A DNA stretch of 64,000 nt from Reyranella aquatilis (GCF_020880995.1 NZ_JAJISD010000009.1:186001-250000), one strand, 5' to 3'. Positions 27,728 to 36,728 are shown, numbered from the stretch's first letter. Translations and numbers: made by a program. The notes: generated from the letters alone by a model not told the origin.

Positions 27728-29968
27728 TCAGCGCCACAAGACGAAGGCGATGCAGGCGGCGGTGATCGTTCCCACGAAGCCGAGGGCGAACAGGGCCCTG
27801 CCGGTCCGGTCGACGAGTACGGTCGAACGGCCTTCCAGGCGGGTCTTCTCGCCGACCAGCGCCGTGATGATGCAGACAAGGCAGAGCGCGAAGAAGACGT
27901 AGAAGCCGTATTCGACGGCGATCACGTACCCGACATTGCCCAACTGCGAATTGATCGACGAGAGAAGCACCGCGCCCGAAAGCCCGGCGGTGATCGCCAC
28001 CGTGACCTTGGCCGCCGCCAGGACCGGCGGGAAATAGAGCGTCGCGAACATGATCAGCGTCATCAGGCCGACCGGAAGAAGGGTCTTGATGAGGGTCGTG
28101 GCGATGTCGCGCTGCACCTCGATCAGCATCGCGAAGCCCGACAGTTCCCGCACCCGATCGAGGCCGACGAGGCCGGGATCGCCGAGGCCGGAGCGCGATA
28201 CCAGGATTTCGCGCACCTCGGTCACCCGCAGCGGCTGCCATTGCGTGAGATTGCGGAACGCCTTGGGAGCGGCCGTGCCGCCGAAGGCATTGGTCGCCCC
28301 GAACCCCGCATCGATACCCTCGAAGGCGCTGCGGTCGAGGACATAGACCATCCGGTCGCTGGCGGCGCGGGCGTTGAAGAAGCGGATTTCCAGCTTCTGG
28401 CGATCGGCGGGATACCGCCGCAGGTCGAAGTCGTTCTTGAAATCCCCGCTGACCCGCCACAGGCGGTAGGTCGTGCCGTCGTCGAGATCGCGCTGGCTGG
28501 CCGGGCGCGCGCTCGCGAAGGTGCCGCGGATCATGTCCGGAAACTCGAACTGCACCGGATCGGCGTCGGTCGCCGCCAAGCCTCGCGCGAAACGCACCCA
28601 GACGTAGAAGTCCGCGGAGAAGACCGACTGGGCGACATCGATGCGGGCGATCTCGTTGAGAAAGATGCCGGTATAGACGACCTGCTGCCGCCGCGCGTAT
28701 CGCCCGGGGCCGATTTCGACCAGCGTGCCGGCCGCGACTTCCTCCGCCGCCGACGACGATACGGGAACGAGCTGGATCGGCGCCGATTCGAAGAGCCCAC
28801 CCTTGCCGAAGCGCCCCATCCTGATGGGGAGCGAGCGTCCCCGCTCCGGCGTGAACCACATGGGACCGAGCAATCCCGGCACGGCGCGGGCAGGCCCGTT
28901 CAGGGAAGCGAGATAGTCGAAAGCCGCCTTCCGCCGACTGCGCAGGTCGGTGGCGTTCTTGCTGGCGAAGGCCGCCCGGATGGCGGCGATGGCGAGCTGC
29001 GCCGAATCGTAGGCCTGCACCGAGAGCCACGAAACCGACGCCTCCGGGCCGAAGCGCGCCCGGTAGCGTTCCGTGAAGGCGAGCGTCTCGGCGTTGGCGC
29101 TGTCGAGGATCACCGGCGTGGCGATGAAGAGATCCCGCGTGAAGTGACCCGGCGCGCGGCGCTCCTCCGGCTGGTCGCGGAACAGATTGAAGAAGGACTG
29201 ATCGCTGAGCACGCCGGGGCCGAGCACCGGCGCGGTGACGCCGGCGCGGCGCAGACCCATCATGATGGGGGCTGCATCGGCTTCCAGAGCGCCCAGCACG
29301 ACGGCGGGCTTGCCGGGATCGGCGGCAATCCTGCGCACTGCCTCGTCCCGCTCCGCCGCGTTCCTGAAAGGATGGTAGGTCGTTTGCAGCCCGAGCCGTT
29401 CGGCGCCGCGCCTGAACCCATCGGCGATCGTCTGGCCGTAGCCGTTGTCGGCAAATACCACCGCCGCCCGCCCTCCACCCAGCGCATGGCGAAGATAGTC
29501 GGCCACCGATTCGCCTAGGTCGCTGTTGCGGAAGACGGTCTGGAAGGTCGTGGCGTTGTTCGTGACCAGATCGCTGCCCGCGGTCGAGACGATCGACGCG
29601 ATGCCCGCCTGGGCGAAGGCCGGCCCTGCCGGCAGTGCCAGGATCGAGAGGACCGGGCCCACGGCCACGATGGCCCCGCTCTCGCCGACGCGGGTGGCCG
29701 CTTCGCGCGCACCGGCTTCGGTGCTGCGGTCGTCCTGGATCTCGAGTTCGATGCGAGGGCCGACACCGCTTGCATTGGCTTCATCGACGGCCAGGCGGAC
29801 GCTGTCGAGAAAGGGCTTGCCGTAGGATGCCTCGTATTCACCGGTGCGGCTCACGACCACGCCGAGCTTGGCCGTCGCATTCTGGGCTGCCGCCGGCGGC
29901 GCCCCCATCAGCAGCAAGCCGAACACCAGCACCAGGAGCCGCGATGCGACCGGAAGGACTTTACTCAT
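27728..29968 (-). CDS. Fusion of a periplasmic ligand-binding domain to a pentameric ligand-gated ion channel
   Basis: 746 residues. Signal peptide 1-28. Residues about 32-400 form a type I periplasmic-binding fold like LivK and class C GPCR ligand domains (LGVVVSRTGEYEASYGKPFL, AIVAVGPVLSILALPAGPAF). Residues about 425-618 are a pLGIC extracellular domain with a Pro-loop (RRYPADRQKLEIRFFN, 517-532). Then M1 about 622-645, M2 653-672 (KVTVAITAGLSGAVLLSSIN, with a 9' Leu), M3 680-703 and M4 725-744. No acidic residue lies at the inner pore mouth and 0' is Lys. No Cys-loop and no cytoplasmic domain. A ligand such as an amino acid could bind the PBP part and gate the channel (inference). A GTG at 29974 is an alternative start. 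Confidence 0.9.
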   Translation of the reverse strand: MSKVLPVASRLLVLVFGLLLMGAPPAAAQNATAKLGVVVSRTGEYEASYGKPFLDSVRLAVDEANASGVGPRIELEIQDDRSTEAGAREAATRVGESGAIVAVGPVLSILALPAGPAFAQAGIASIVSTAGSDLVTNNATTFQTVFRNSDLGESVADYLRHALGGGRAAVVFADNGYGQTIADGFRRGAERLGLQTTYHPFRNAAERDEAVRRIAADPGKPAVVLGALEADAAPIMMGLRRAGVTAPVLGPGVLSDQSFFNLFRDQPEERRAPGHFTRDLFIATPVILDSANAETLAFTERYRARFGPEASVSWLSVQAYDSAQLAIAAIRAAFASKNATDLRSRRKAAFDYLASLNGPARAVPGLLGPMWFTPERGRSLPIRMGRFGKGGLFESAPIQLVPVSSSAAEEVAAGTLVEIGPGRYARRQQVVYTGIFLNEIARIDVAQSVFSADFYVWVRFARGLAATDADPVQFEFPDMIRGTFASARPASQRDLDDGTTYRLWRVSGDFKNDFDLRRYPADRQKLEIRFFNARAASDRMVYVLDRSAFEGIDAGFGATNAFGGTAAPKAFRNLTQWQPLRVTEVREILVSRSGLGDPGLVGLDRVRELSGFAMLIEVQRDIATTLIKTLLPVGLMTLIMFATLYFPPVLAAAKVTVAITAGLSGAVLLSSINSQLGNVGYVIAVEYGFYVFFALCLVCIITALVGEKTRLEGRSTVLVDRTGRALFALGFVGTITAACIAFVLWR

Positions 29969-30252
29969 GACCACTCATCGGCCTCGATGGAACAACGCGG
30001 ATCGCCGGGTCCGGCGGGAAATCTATACCAACTCCTACCTTACACCCGCATTGACTCGCTCAACCCGGAGTGAAAGCATTTTCACCGACAAAGGGCTTCG
30101 CTCCGATCGCGGCGTTGCGGGTTGATCCCCGCGTTTGGCTGACGGCCGGAAGTTGAGTGAGAGCGACCGTTCGCGGACGCTGGGGCTGCCCGTCCTTCCG
30201 GACGCCGTCCGGAGCTTCTACGCGCGTTTTTCGCGAGAAGGAGGACGTTGTC

Positions 30253-32328
30253 ATGGCCGAATTCAAGACGGAGACGATCACGGGCGGCAGACCAGGCAGC
30301 GGCGCGCATCGCGTGGTGGCGCTGTGCGGGCCGTACCTGTCGGGCAAGACGAGCCTGCTGGAAAGCATCCTCTATGCCACGGGGGCCATCGGCCGGCGCG
30401 GTTCTACGCGCGCGGGCACCTCGATCGGCGACGGCACCGCCGAGGCGCGCAAGCGCGGCATGGGCACCGAGATCAACGTCGCTTCCATCGACTATCTCGG
30501 CGACCAGTGGACGTTTCTCGACGTCCCGGGCTCCATCGAGTTCCAGCATGACGCCTTCGCGGCGCTCGCGGTGTGCGACACCGCCGTCGTCGTCTGCGAG
30601 CCCTCGCCCGAGCGCGTGATGGCTCTCACGCCGCTCCTGAAGTTCATCGAGGACCGGCGCATCCCGCACATCATCTTCGTCAACAAGATCGACTCTGCCG
30701 AGGTCCGCGTGCGCGACATGCTGTCGGCCCTGCAGACTGTGTCGCGGCGCAAGCTGCTGCTGCGCCAGGTGCCGATCCGGCGCGCCGCGGCCGACGGCAG
30801 CGAGGAAACGGTGGGCTATGTCGATCTGGTGAGCGAGCGCGCCTATCGCTACCGGAGCAGCGGCGCCTCCGACCTGATCGAGATGCCGGCCGAGATCCTG
30901 CCGCGCGAGGCCGAGGCCCGGCGCGACATGCTCGAGACCCTTTCGGAGTTCGACGACACGCTGCTCGAACAGCTGATCGAGGACATCGCGCCGGAGAAGT
31001 CGCTGATCTATCGCGACCTTCACGACGAGTTCGGCTCGGACCAGATCGCGCCGGTCCTGCTGGGCGCCGGCGATCGCGAGAACGGCGTGCGGCGCCTGCT
31101 GAAGGCGCTGCGCCACGACACGCCGTTCGTCGGACAGTCGGCGGACCGGCGGGCGCTTGCCTGCGGCGATGCCGTCGCCGCCGAGTGCTTCAAGGTCGTG
31201 CACCAGAGCCACGCCGGCAAGCTTTCGCTCTGCCGGATCTGGTCCGGCCGGCTGACCGAGGGCCAATCGGTCGGCGGGCAACGGATCGGCACGATCCTGC
31301 GCCCCTTCGGACAGCGGTTCGACAAGACGACGGAGGCGCGCGCGGGCGAGATCGTGGCGCTGGCCAAGGTCGAGGCGCTGTCGTCGGGTCAGATACTGGG
31401 TCCCGACGGGATCGCCGCCTCGCCCGATTTCCCCGAAGCCGACCCGCCGGTGTTCGCGCTCGCCGTGTCCGCCCGCAACCGGAACGACGAGGTGAAGCTT
31501 TCCGGCGCGCTGCACAAGATCGTCGAGGAGGATCCCTCGCTGTCCTTCGAGGCGCGGGCGGAGACCCACGAGTTGCTGCTCAGGGGCCAGGGCGAGATGC
31601 ACCTCAAGGTCGCCGTCGACAAGCTCGCCGGCCGCTACAATGTCGCCGTCGAGACGACGACGCCGAGGGTCGCCTATCGCGAGTCGATCCAGGCCGGCAC
31701 GCAGCAGCATGCGCGCTACAAGCGGCAGACCGGCGGCCACGGCCAGTTCGCCGACATCAAGGTCGAGGTCAAGCCGCTGCCGCGCGGCTCGGGCTTCCGC
31801 TTCGTCGACCGGATCGTGGGCGGCGTCGTGCCGCGCAACTTCATCCCGGCCGTCGAACAGGGGCTGATCGAGTACCTGAAGGAGGGACCGCTCGGCCAAC
31901 CGGTGGTCGACATCGAGGTGACGCTGTTCGACGGCCAGTACCACGCCGTCGACAGTTCGGAGATGTCGTTCAAGATGGCCGCGCGCATCGCCTTGAGCGA
32001 GGCCATGCCCAAGTGCAGGCCGGTCCTGCTGGAGCCGATCCTGAGGGTCACGGTGAGCGGGCCCAGCGAATCGACGCCGCGGCTGCAACGGCTGATCTCG
32101 GGCCGCCGCGGACAGCTCCTGGGCTACGACGCCCGCCCCGGCTGGCCGGGCTGGGACGAGGTCTCCGCGCTGATCCCGGAAGCCGAGATCGCCGACATGA
32201 TCGTGGAGATCCGGTCGGTCACCCAGGGGATCGGCAGCTTCCGTACCGGGTTCGATCACCTGCAGGAACTGGCCGGACGAACGGCCGAACGGATCGTCGA
32301 AGAGACGAAGAAGCGTCAGGCGGCCTGA
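30253..32328 (+). CDS. Divergent elongation factor G-like translational GTPase
   Basis: 691 residues from MAEFKTETITGGRPG, with AGAAGGAGG upstream. EF-G domain order is kept: GTPase with P-loop GPYLSGKTS (25-33), NKID (144-147), domain II, domain III (ELLLRGQGEMHLKVAVDKL), domain IV (RQTGGHGQFADIKVEV) and domain V. The G3 motif reads DVPGS (90-94) instead of the canonical DTPGH, so the catalytic histidine of translational GTPases is replaced by serine. It is not the housekeeping EF-G, which normally lies with the str operon genes; it belongs to the EF-G paralogue group whose role is unclear. Confidence 0.88.
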   Translation: MAEFKTETITGGRPGSGAHRVVALCGPYLSGKTSLLESILYATGAIGRRGSTRAGTSIGDGTAEARKRGMGTEINVASIDYLGDQWTFLDVPGSIEFQHDAFAALAVCDTAVVVCEPSPERVMALTPLLKFIEDRRIPHIIFVNKIDSAEVRVRDMLSALQTVSRRKLLLRQVPIRRAAADGSEETVGYVDLVSERAYRYRSSGASDLIEMPAEILPREAEARRDMLETLSEFDDTLLEQLIEDIAPEKSLIYRDLHDEFGSDQIAPVLLGAGDRENGVRRLLKALRHDTPFVGQSADRRALACGDAVAAECFKVVHQSHAGKLSLCRIWSGRLTEGQSVGGQRIGTILRPFGQRFDKTTEARAGEIVALAKVEALSSGQILGPDGIAASPDFPEADPPVFALAVSARNRNDEVKLSGALHKIVEEDPSLSFEARAETHELLLRGQGEMHLKVAVDKLAGRYNVAVETTTPRVAYRESIQAGTQQHARYKRQTGGHGQFADIKVEVKPLPRGSGFRFVDRIVGGVVPRNFIPAVEQGLIEYLKEGPLGQPVVDIEVTLFDGQYHAVDSSEMSFKMAARIALSEAMPKCRPVLLEPILRVTVSGPSESTPRLQRLISGRRGQLLGYDARPGWPGWDEVSALIPEAEIADMIVEIRSVTQGIGSFRTGFDHLQELAGRTAERIVEETKKRQAA

Positions 32329-32397
32329 AGCCGGTACCGGCAGGTCACAAGGCAGTGAGGCCGGCCGAACATCCTTCTCCGGCCTCGACCCGCATCT

Positions 32398-32427
32398 CAT
32401 ATTCGTCCCGTGGAATGGTTCCACGGG
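32398..32427 (+). promoter_or_regulatory. Leader of the selenoprotein candidate: CATATT box and RBS-overlapping hairpin
   Basis: A -10-like CATATT (32398-32403) is followed by a perfect inverted repeat, CCCGTGGAA/TTCCACGGG (32407-32427, three-base loop). The 3' arm runs into GGGAGA, the probable ribosome-binding site, ten bases before the ATG. The paralogue has the same layout. Confidence 0.55.
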
Positions 32428-32437
32428 AGAACGGTTC

Positions 32438-32872
32438 ATGTTGAAGAGAAGGTCTCTGATGGTGGGTGGCCTGGTGGTGGCCTCCGCATCGTCACTGACC
32501 CGCGTCGCGAATGCCCAGTCTGGGCGCCCGACGCTGGTGTTCGTCGGCCACGAACTTTGAGGCGGCTGCAAGATCTGGCGTGCCCAGTCTGAGCCTGAAT
32601 TCCTCAAGTCGGACGCCTTCAAGAAGATGGACTACCAGGTCGTCCATCCGGCCACCGGCGACCTCGTGATGGTCGAGGGAAGCTGGCCCGCCGCGGCCAG
32701 GCCCATCCGGGCGGCCTTCCTCGAAAGCGAAGACGGCAAGAAGAGCCCCAATGCCACGCCACGCTTCATCCTCTTCCAGGATGGCAAGATCGTCCTCACC
32801 GTCACCGGCAATGCCGGCTGGAAGGACAAGATGTGGCCCCGCATCCAGGAAGTGACGGCCACCAAGGCCTAG
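32438..32872 (+). CDS. Candidate selenoprotein: exported thioredoxin-like protein with UGGC motif
   Basis: Read through one in-frame TGA (codon 41, 32558-32560) this is a 144-residue protein. N-terminus MLKRRSLMVGGLVVASASS is a twin-arginine-like or Sec signal peptide ending near ANA. Next come a beta strand and redox motif: TLVFVGHEL-U-GGCKIW, where U is the TGA codon. This places selenocysteine as the first residue of a CxxC-type motif at the thioredoxin position after beta-1. The frame continues unbroken for 103 codons to TAG and ends with the thioredoxin-like FILFQDGKIVLTVTGNAGW. The paralogue 68 bases downstream aligns along its length and has Ser in place of U but keeps the Cys (SEAC). 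A hairpin with SECIS features follows the TGA. A conventional caller would record only an 81-residue fragment starting at 32627. The alternative is a nonsense-mutated pseudogene. Confidence 0.8.
32561..32595 (+). promoter_or_regulatory. Bacterial SECIS-like hairpin directly after the in-frame TGA
   Basis: Counting the U of UGA as +1: lower stem GGCU (+7 to +10) with AGCC (+35 to +38), stem AGA (+14 to +16) with UCU (+31 to +33), bulged U at +17, upper stem CUGG (+18 to +21) with CCAG (+27 to +30), and loop CGUGC with GU at +23/+24. In E. coli fdhF the bulged U17 and loop G23/U24 are the contacts made by SelB. Here all three fall at the same positions, and the element spans 38 nucleotides from UGA. 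Confidence 0.78.
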
Positions 32873-32895
32873 TTTCCGGCGGACCGGCATTGCTC

Positions 32896-32925
32896 CATAT
32901 TGGCCTCGTGGGATCTGCCACGAGG
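32896..32925 (+). promoter_or_regulatory. Leader of the Ser paralogue: CATATT box and hairpin
   Basis: CATATT at 32896-32901, then inverted repeat CCTCGTGG/CCACGAGG (32904-32911 and 32918-32925), running into GGGGAGA 10 or so bases before the ATG. Same arrangement as in front of the selenoprotein candidate but with different stem bases, so structure rather than sequence seems kept. Confidence 0.5.
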
Positions 32926-32939
32926 GGAGACGTAGTTCG

Positions 32940-33377
32940 ATGCTGAAGAGACGCAATCTGATGGCGGGCGGGCTTGGAGTGGCCGCCGCGCCGATGCTGG
33001 CGCGCGCCGTCGCCGCCCAAGGCGCCAAGAAGCCCATCCTGATTTTCGCCGGTGACGAGACGTCGGAGGCCTGCAAGGTCTGGCGCACGCAGTGGGAGCC
33101 GCTCTTCAAGCAGGCGCCGGTCTTCCAGAAGGTCGACTATCGGGTCGTGTTCGCCAAGACCCCGCAGCTGCTGCTGAAGCCCGTGAGCTGGCCCGCCGAT
33201 CTTCGCTGGGTGCTCGACGCCTTCCTCATGAGCGAGGTGGGAATTGCCCAGGGTGCCGAGACGCCGCGCTTCTTCCTGATCCAGAACGGCCAGATCACCT
33301 TCACCGCCGTCGGCAACAACGCCTGGCGCGACGTCATGTGGCCGACCCTGCTCGACGTGACCAACTCGCAGCCTTAG
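32940..33377 (+). CDS. Exported thioredoxin-like paralogue with SxxC motif
   Basis: 145 residues. N-terminus MLKRRNLMAGGLGVAAAP is a twin-arginine-like leader. The redox region reads ILIFAGDETSEACKVWRTQW: Ser occupies the place of the TGA codon in the upstream copy, and the following Cys is kept. The C-terminal part (PRFFLIQNGQITFTAVGNNAW) matches the upstream copy residue by residue in pattern. It is a tandem duplicate whose first redox residue has been lost, so it may be a binding or monothiol version. Function unknown; the msrP gene follows. Confidence 0.8.
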   Translation: MLKRRNLMAGGLGVAAAPMLARAVAAQGAKKPILIFAGDETSEACKVWRTQWEPLFKQAPVFQKVDYRVVFAKTPQLLLKPVSWPADLRWVLDAFLMSEVGIAQGAETPRFFLIQNGQITFTAVGNNAWRDVMWPTLLDVTNSQP

Positions 33378-33440
33378 GTTTTTCGTTACGTCACGTTGCG
33401 TCACAGTGCAGTGAGCAGGGTTGATTTGCGACCATCCGTA

Positions 33441-33465
33441 GCCGCGCCCATCTAGGGGGCGCGGC
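33441..33465 (+). promoter_or_regulatory. Hairpin upstream of msrP
   Basis: Inverted repeat GCCGCGCCC/GGGCGCGGC with a seven-base loop, followed by AACAGGAGTTAGGCAG and the msrP ATG. No U tract follows, so it is more likely a leader structure than a terminator. Confidence 0.4.
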
Positions 33466-33483
33466 GTAACAGGAGTTAGGCAG

Positions 33484-34446
<963 letters not shown>

Positions 34447-34518
34447 CGCGCCCTCCTTTGCCTCGCCGTGCCGGGCCGCTAAAACGGAGCCCGGCCGGAC
34501 GAGGCCTCGGGAGGAAAT

Positions 34519-35490
34519 GTGAAGCTCAACCGTCGTACGACCCTGGCCGGCGCCGCCGCACTGGCTGCGAGTTCGCTGTCCAAGGCCGCCTTCGCCCAGG
34601 CCTACCCCAACAAGCCGATCAAAATCGTCGTGCCCTTCGCCGCCGGCAGCGCCACCGACCTGACCGCGCGCGGCCTCGGCGCCAAGCTGCAGGACATCCT
34701 GAAGCAGCCGGTCGTCATCGAAAACAAGCCGGGCGCCAGCGGGCAGCTCGGCGCCTCGGCCGTCGCGACCGCGCCGGCCGACGGCTACACGCTCCTGATG
34801 GGCACGAACACGACGAATGCCGCCAACGGCGCCCTGTTCAAGAAGCTGAGCTACGACATCGACAAGGATTTCGCGCCGATCATGCGCTGCGTGATGGGCG
34901 TCAACGCGCTGGTGGTGAACAACGACCTGCCGGTCAAGACCACCGCCGAGCTGGTGGACTACGCCAAGAAGAACCCGGGCAAGCTGAACTATGCCGAGGC
35001 CAGCGCCTCGCAGCGCCTGTCGGGCGAGATGTTCAATAAGCTCGCCGGCACCAAGATCGAGCGGGTGCCCTACAAGGCCAGCCCTCAGGCGCTGGGCGAC
35101 GTGGCTTCCGGCCAGGTCCAGGTGATGTTCCCCGACCTGCCGCAGGCGCTGACCCAGATCGAGGCCGGGCGCGTCCGCGGTCTCGCGACGACCGGCCCCA
35201 AGCGCACCACGGTCACGCCGAACCTGCCAGCGATCGCCGAGGCCGTGCCCGGCTATTCGCTGGTCTACTGGCTCGCGGTGTTCGCGCCGGCGGCGACGCC
35301 GAAGGACGTGCAAAAAGCGCTGGCCGATGCCATCGCCGAGGCGCTCAAGGATCCCGCGACGGCCAAGGCTATGACCCAGGGCCGCATGGAAATAGCGCCG
35401 CTCGCGCTCGACGAGTTCGCCGCCTACGTGAAGGCCGAGACGGCCTGGTGGACCAAGGAAATCCAGGCCGCCGGCATCGAGCCGGAGTGA
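34519..35490 (+). CDS. Bug/TctC family tripartite tricarboxylate transporter receptor
   Basis: 323 residues, GTG start with GGGAGGAA upstream. Signal peptide (RRTTLAGAAALAASSLSKAA), then the Bug family pattern YPNKPIKIVVPFAAGSATD and VVIENKPGASGQLGA. These periplasmic receptors bind carboxylated small molecules. No tctA or tctB membrane genes are adjacent, as is usual for the many orphan Bug proteins. The next genes act on CoA thioesters, so a carboxylic acid ligand is plausible. Confidence 0.92.
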   Translation: MKLNRRTTLAGAAALAASSLSKAAFAQAYPNKPIKIVVPFAAGSATDLTARGLGAKLQDILKQPVVIENKPGASGQLGASAVATAPADGYTLLMGTNTTNAANGALFKKLSYDIDKDFAPIMRCVMGVNALVVNNDLPVKTTAELVDYAKKNPGKLNYAEASASQRLSGEMFNKLAGTKIERVPYKASPQALGDVASGQVQVMFPDLPQALTQIEAGRVRGLATTGPKRTTVTPNLPAIAEAVPGYSLVYWLAVFAPAATPKDVQKALADAIAEALKDPATAKAMTQGRMEIAPLALDEFAAYVKAETAWWTKEIQAAGIEPE

Positions 35491-35498
35491 GGGACGCC

Positions 35499-36260
35499 AT
35501 GAGCAAGGTCATCATCGAGAAGAGCGGGCCGGTCAAAACCATCTGGATGAACCGGCCGGAGAAGCGCAACGCGCTCGACAGCGAGCTGATGCGCGAGATG
35601 ATCGACGCGCTGCAGGCGCCGGTCGCGGCAGAGGATCGTGTCGTGGTGATCCGCGGCAAGGGCAACGTGTTCTGTGCCGGACTCGACATGGCGGAGCGTC
35701 GCGAGACGATCGGCGGCGGCAACGCGAGCGGCATCGAAGTGATGCTGCGCGCGGTCGAACTCTGCCCCCTGCCCGTCGTCGCGGTCGTCCACGGCGACGC
35801 CATCGCCGGCGGCAACGAGCTGGCGCTTCATTGCGACCTCGTGGTGGCCAGCGACAAGGCGCGCTTCGGCATGTCGCTGGCCCAGGTCGGGCTGGCGCCC
35901 AACTGGTTCCTGGCCAAGAAGCTGATGGAAGTGCTCGGCCCCGTCACGACCCGGGAGATGCTGCTGCTGGGCGATCCACTGCCCTCGACCAAGCTGCACG
36001 CGCTGGGCCTGATCGCCCGCTGCGTGCCGGCCGACCAGCTCGAGGCCGAGGCGTCCAAGGTCGTCGACCGGCTGGCGGCCAATGCGCCGCTGTCGCTCAA
36101 GGCCATGAAGGCGCTCACCGTGAAGCAGCTCGAGTTCCGCGACGGCATCAAGCACGACGACGTCGATGCGCTGGTGCAGGCGGCGATGAAGAGCCAGGAC
36201 GCGCAGGAAGGCATGAAGGCGCGGCTGGAGAAGCGCACCGCGAAGTTCCAGGGGAGATAG
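35499..36260 (+). CDS. Enoyl-CoA hydratase/isomerase family protein
   Basis: 253 residues. Crotonase fold with the oxyanion-hole segments VFCAGLDMAERRE and GDAIAGGNELALHCDLVVAS. One catalytic Glu of enoyl-CoA hydratases may lie in the MSLAQVGLAPNW region, where the usual sequence has Glu-x-x-x-G; here it is Leu-Ala-Gln-Val-Gly, so the exact reaction is uncertain. Starts nine bases after the Bug receptor gene. Confidence 0.87.
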   Translation: MSKVIIEKSGPVKTIWMNRPEKRNALDSELMREMIDALQAPVAAEDRVVVIRGKGNVFCAGLDMAERRETIGGGNASGIEVMLRAVELCPLPVVAVVHGDAIAGGNELALHCDLVVASDKARFGMSLAQVGLAPNWFLAKKLMEVLGPVTTREMLLLGDPLPSTKLHALGLIARCVPADQLEAEASKVVDRLAANAPLSLKAMKALTVKQLEFRDGIKHDDVDALVQAAMKSQDAQEGMKARLEKRTAKFQGR

Positions 36261-36262
36261 CC

Positions 36263-36601
36263 ATGGCCCTGCGGCTGCGCCTCGAAAAACCCTGGCAGCC
36301 GCTGACGGCGGAGAGCGTGCAGCGCCTGCCGGGCCAGCTCGGCGTCTATCAGGTGGCGGATGCCAAAGGCGCCGTGCTCTTTATCGGCCAGGCCGGCGCC
36401 CGCTCGCCGTTCGGGCTGCGCTCCGAACTGCAGCGCGAGCATCGGGAACGCGGCGACGGCTGCCAGTTCCGCGTCGAGGTGAACCAGCAGTATCGCACGC
36501 GCTGGTTCGAGCTGCTGATGGTGCACAAGGCCGATCACGGCGGCCTCCCGCCCGACAACGCCAAGAACCCGCCGCCGCTGGGGCGGCTCAGTCCGTATTG
36601 A
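36263..36601 (+). CDS. Small GIY-YIG-like protein
   Basis: 112 residues. The central part LPGQLGVYQVADAKGAVLFIGQAG fits the start of a GIY-YIG nuclease fold, with GVY for GIY and FIG for YIG. The downstream Arg and Glu of active nucleases are only loosely matched (FGLRSELQREHRER), and the protein is short. Activity is doubtful. It starts two bases after the hydratase stop and is clearly co-transcribed. Confidence 0.6.
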   Translation: MALRLRLEKPWQPLTAESVQRLPGQLGVYQVADAKGAVLFIGQAGARSPFGLRSELQREHRERGDGCQFRVEVNQQYRTRWFELLMVHKADHGGLPPDNAKNPPPLGRLSPY

Positions 36602-36617
36602 AGCCTTGCCCTTCTTC

Positions 36618-36711
36618 CGCCTCTCCCCCGCTAGGGGGAGAGGTTGGGTGAGGGGGCGACGCACCTCCTGTAACCCCCTCACCTAGCCTCTCCCCCTAGT
36701 GGGGGAGAGGA
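36618..36711. repeat. Dispersed palindromic (REP-like) repeat pair, tail-to-tail
   Basis: Left copy CTCTCCCCCGCTAGGGGGAG followed by AGGTTGGGTGAGGGG; right copy CCCCCTCACCTAGCCTCTCC then CCTAGTGGGGGAGAGG. Same unit as at 6015-6116 but with the two copies in the opposite order. It lies between the GIY-YIG-like gene and the acyl-CoA dehydrogenase gene. Confidence 0.8.
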
Positions 36712-36728
36712 ACAAGAGGACAGAGAAA

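Noticed and set aside
30157-30252. Upstream start for the EF-G-like protein
   Set aside because: A strong AAGGAGG lies just before the ATG at 30253, and the extra residues are Arg-rich without similarity to EF-G.
32558-32560. TGA as a plain nonsense mutation making a pseudogene
   Set aside because: Considered the main alternative. Rejected as first choice because the TGA falls at the one position where Sec is chemically sensible, the SECIS landmarks match, and the rest of the frame and its leader are intact. It cannot be ruled out without genome-wide Sec genes.
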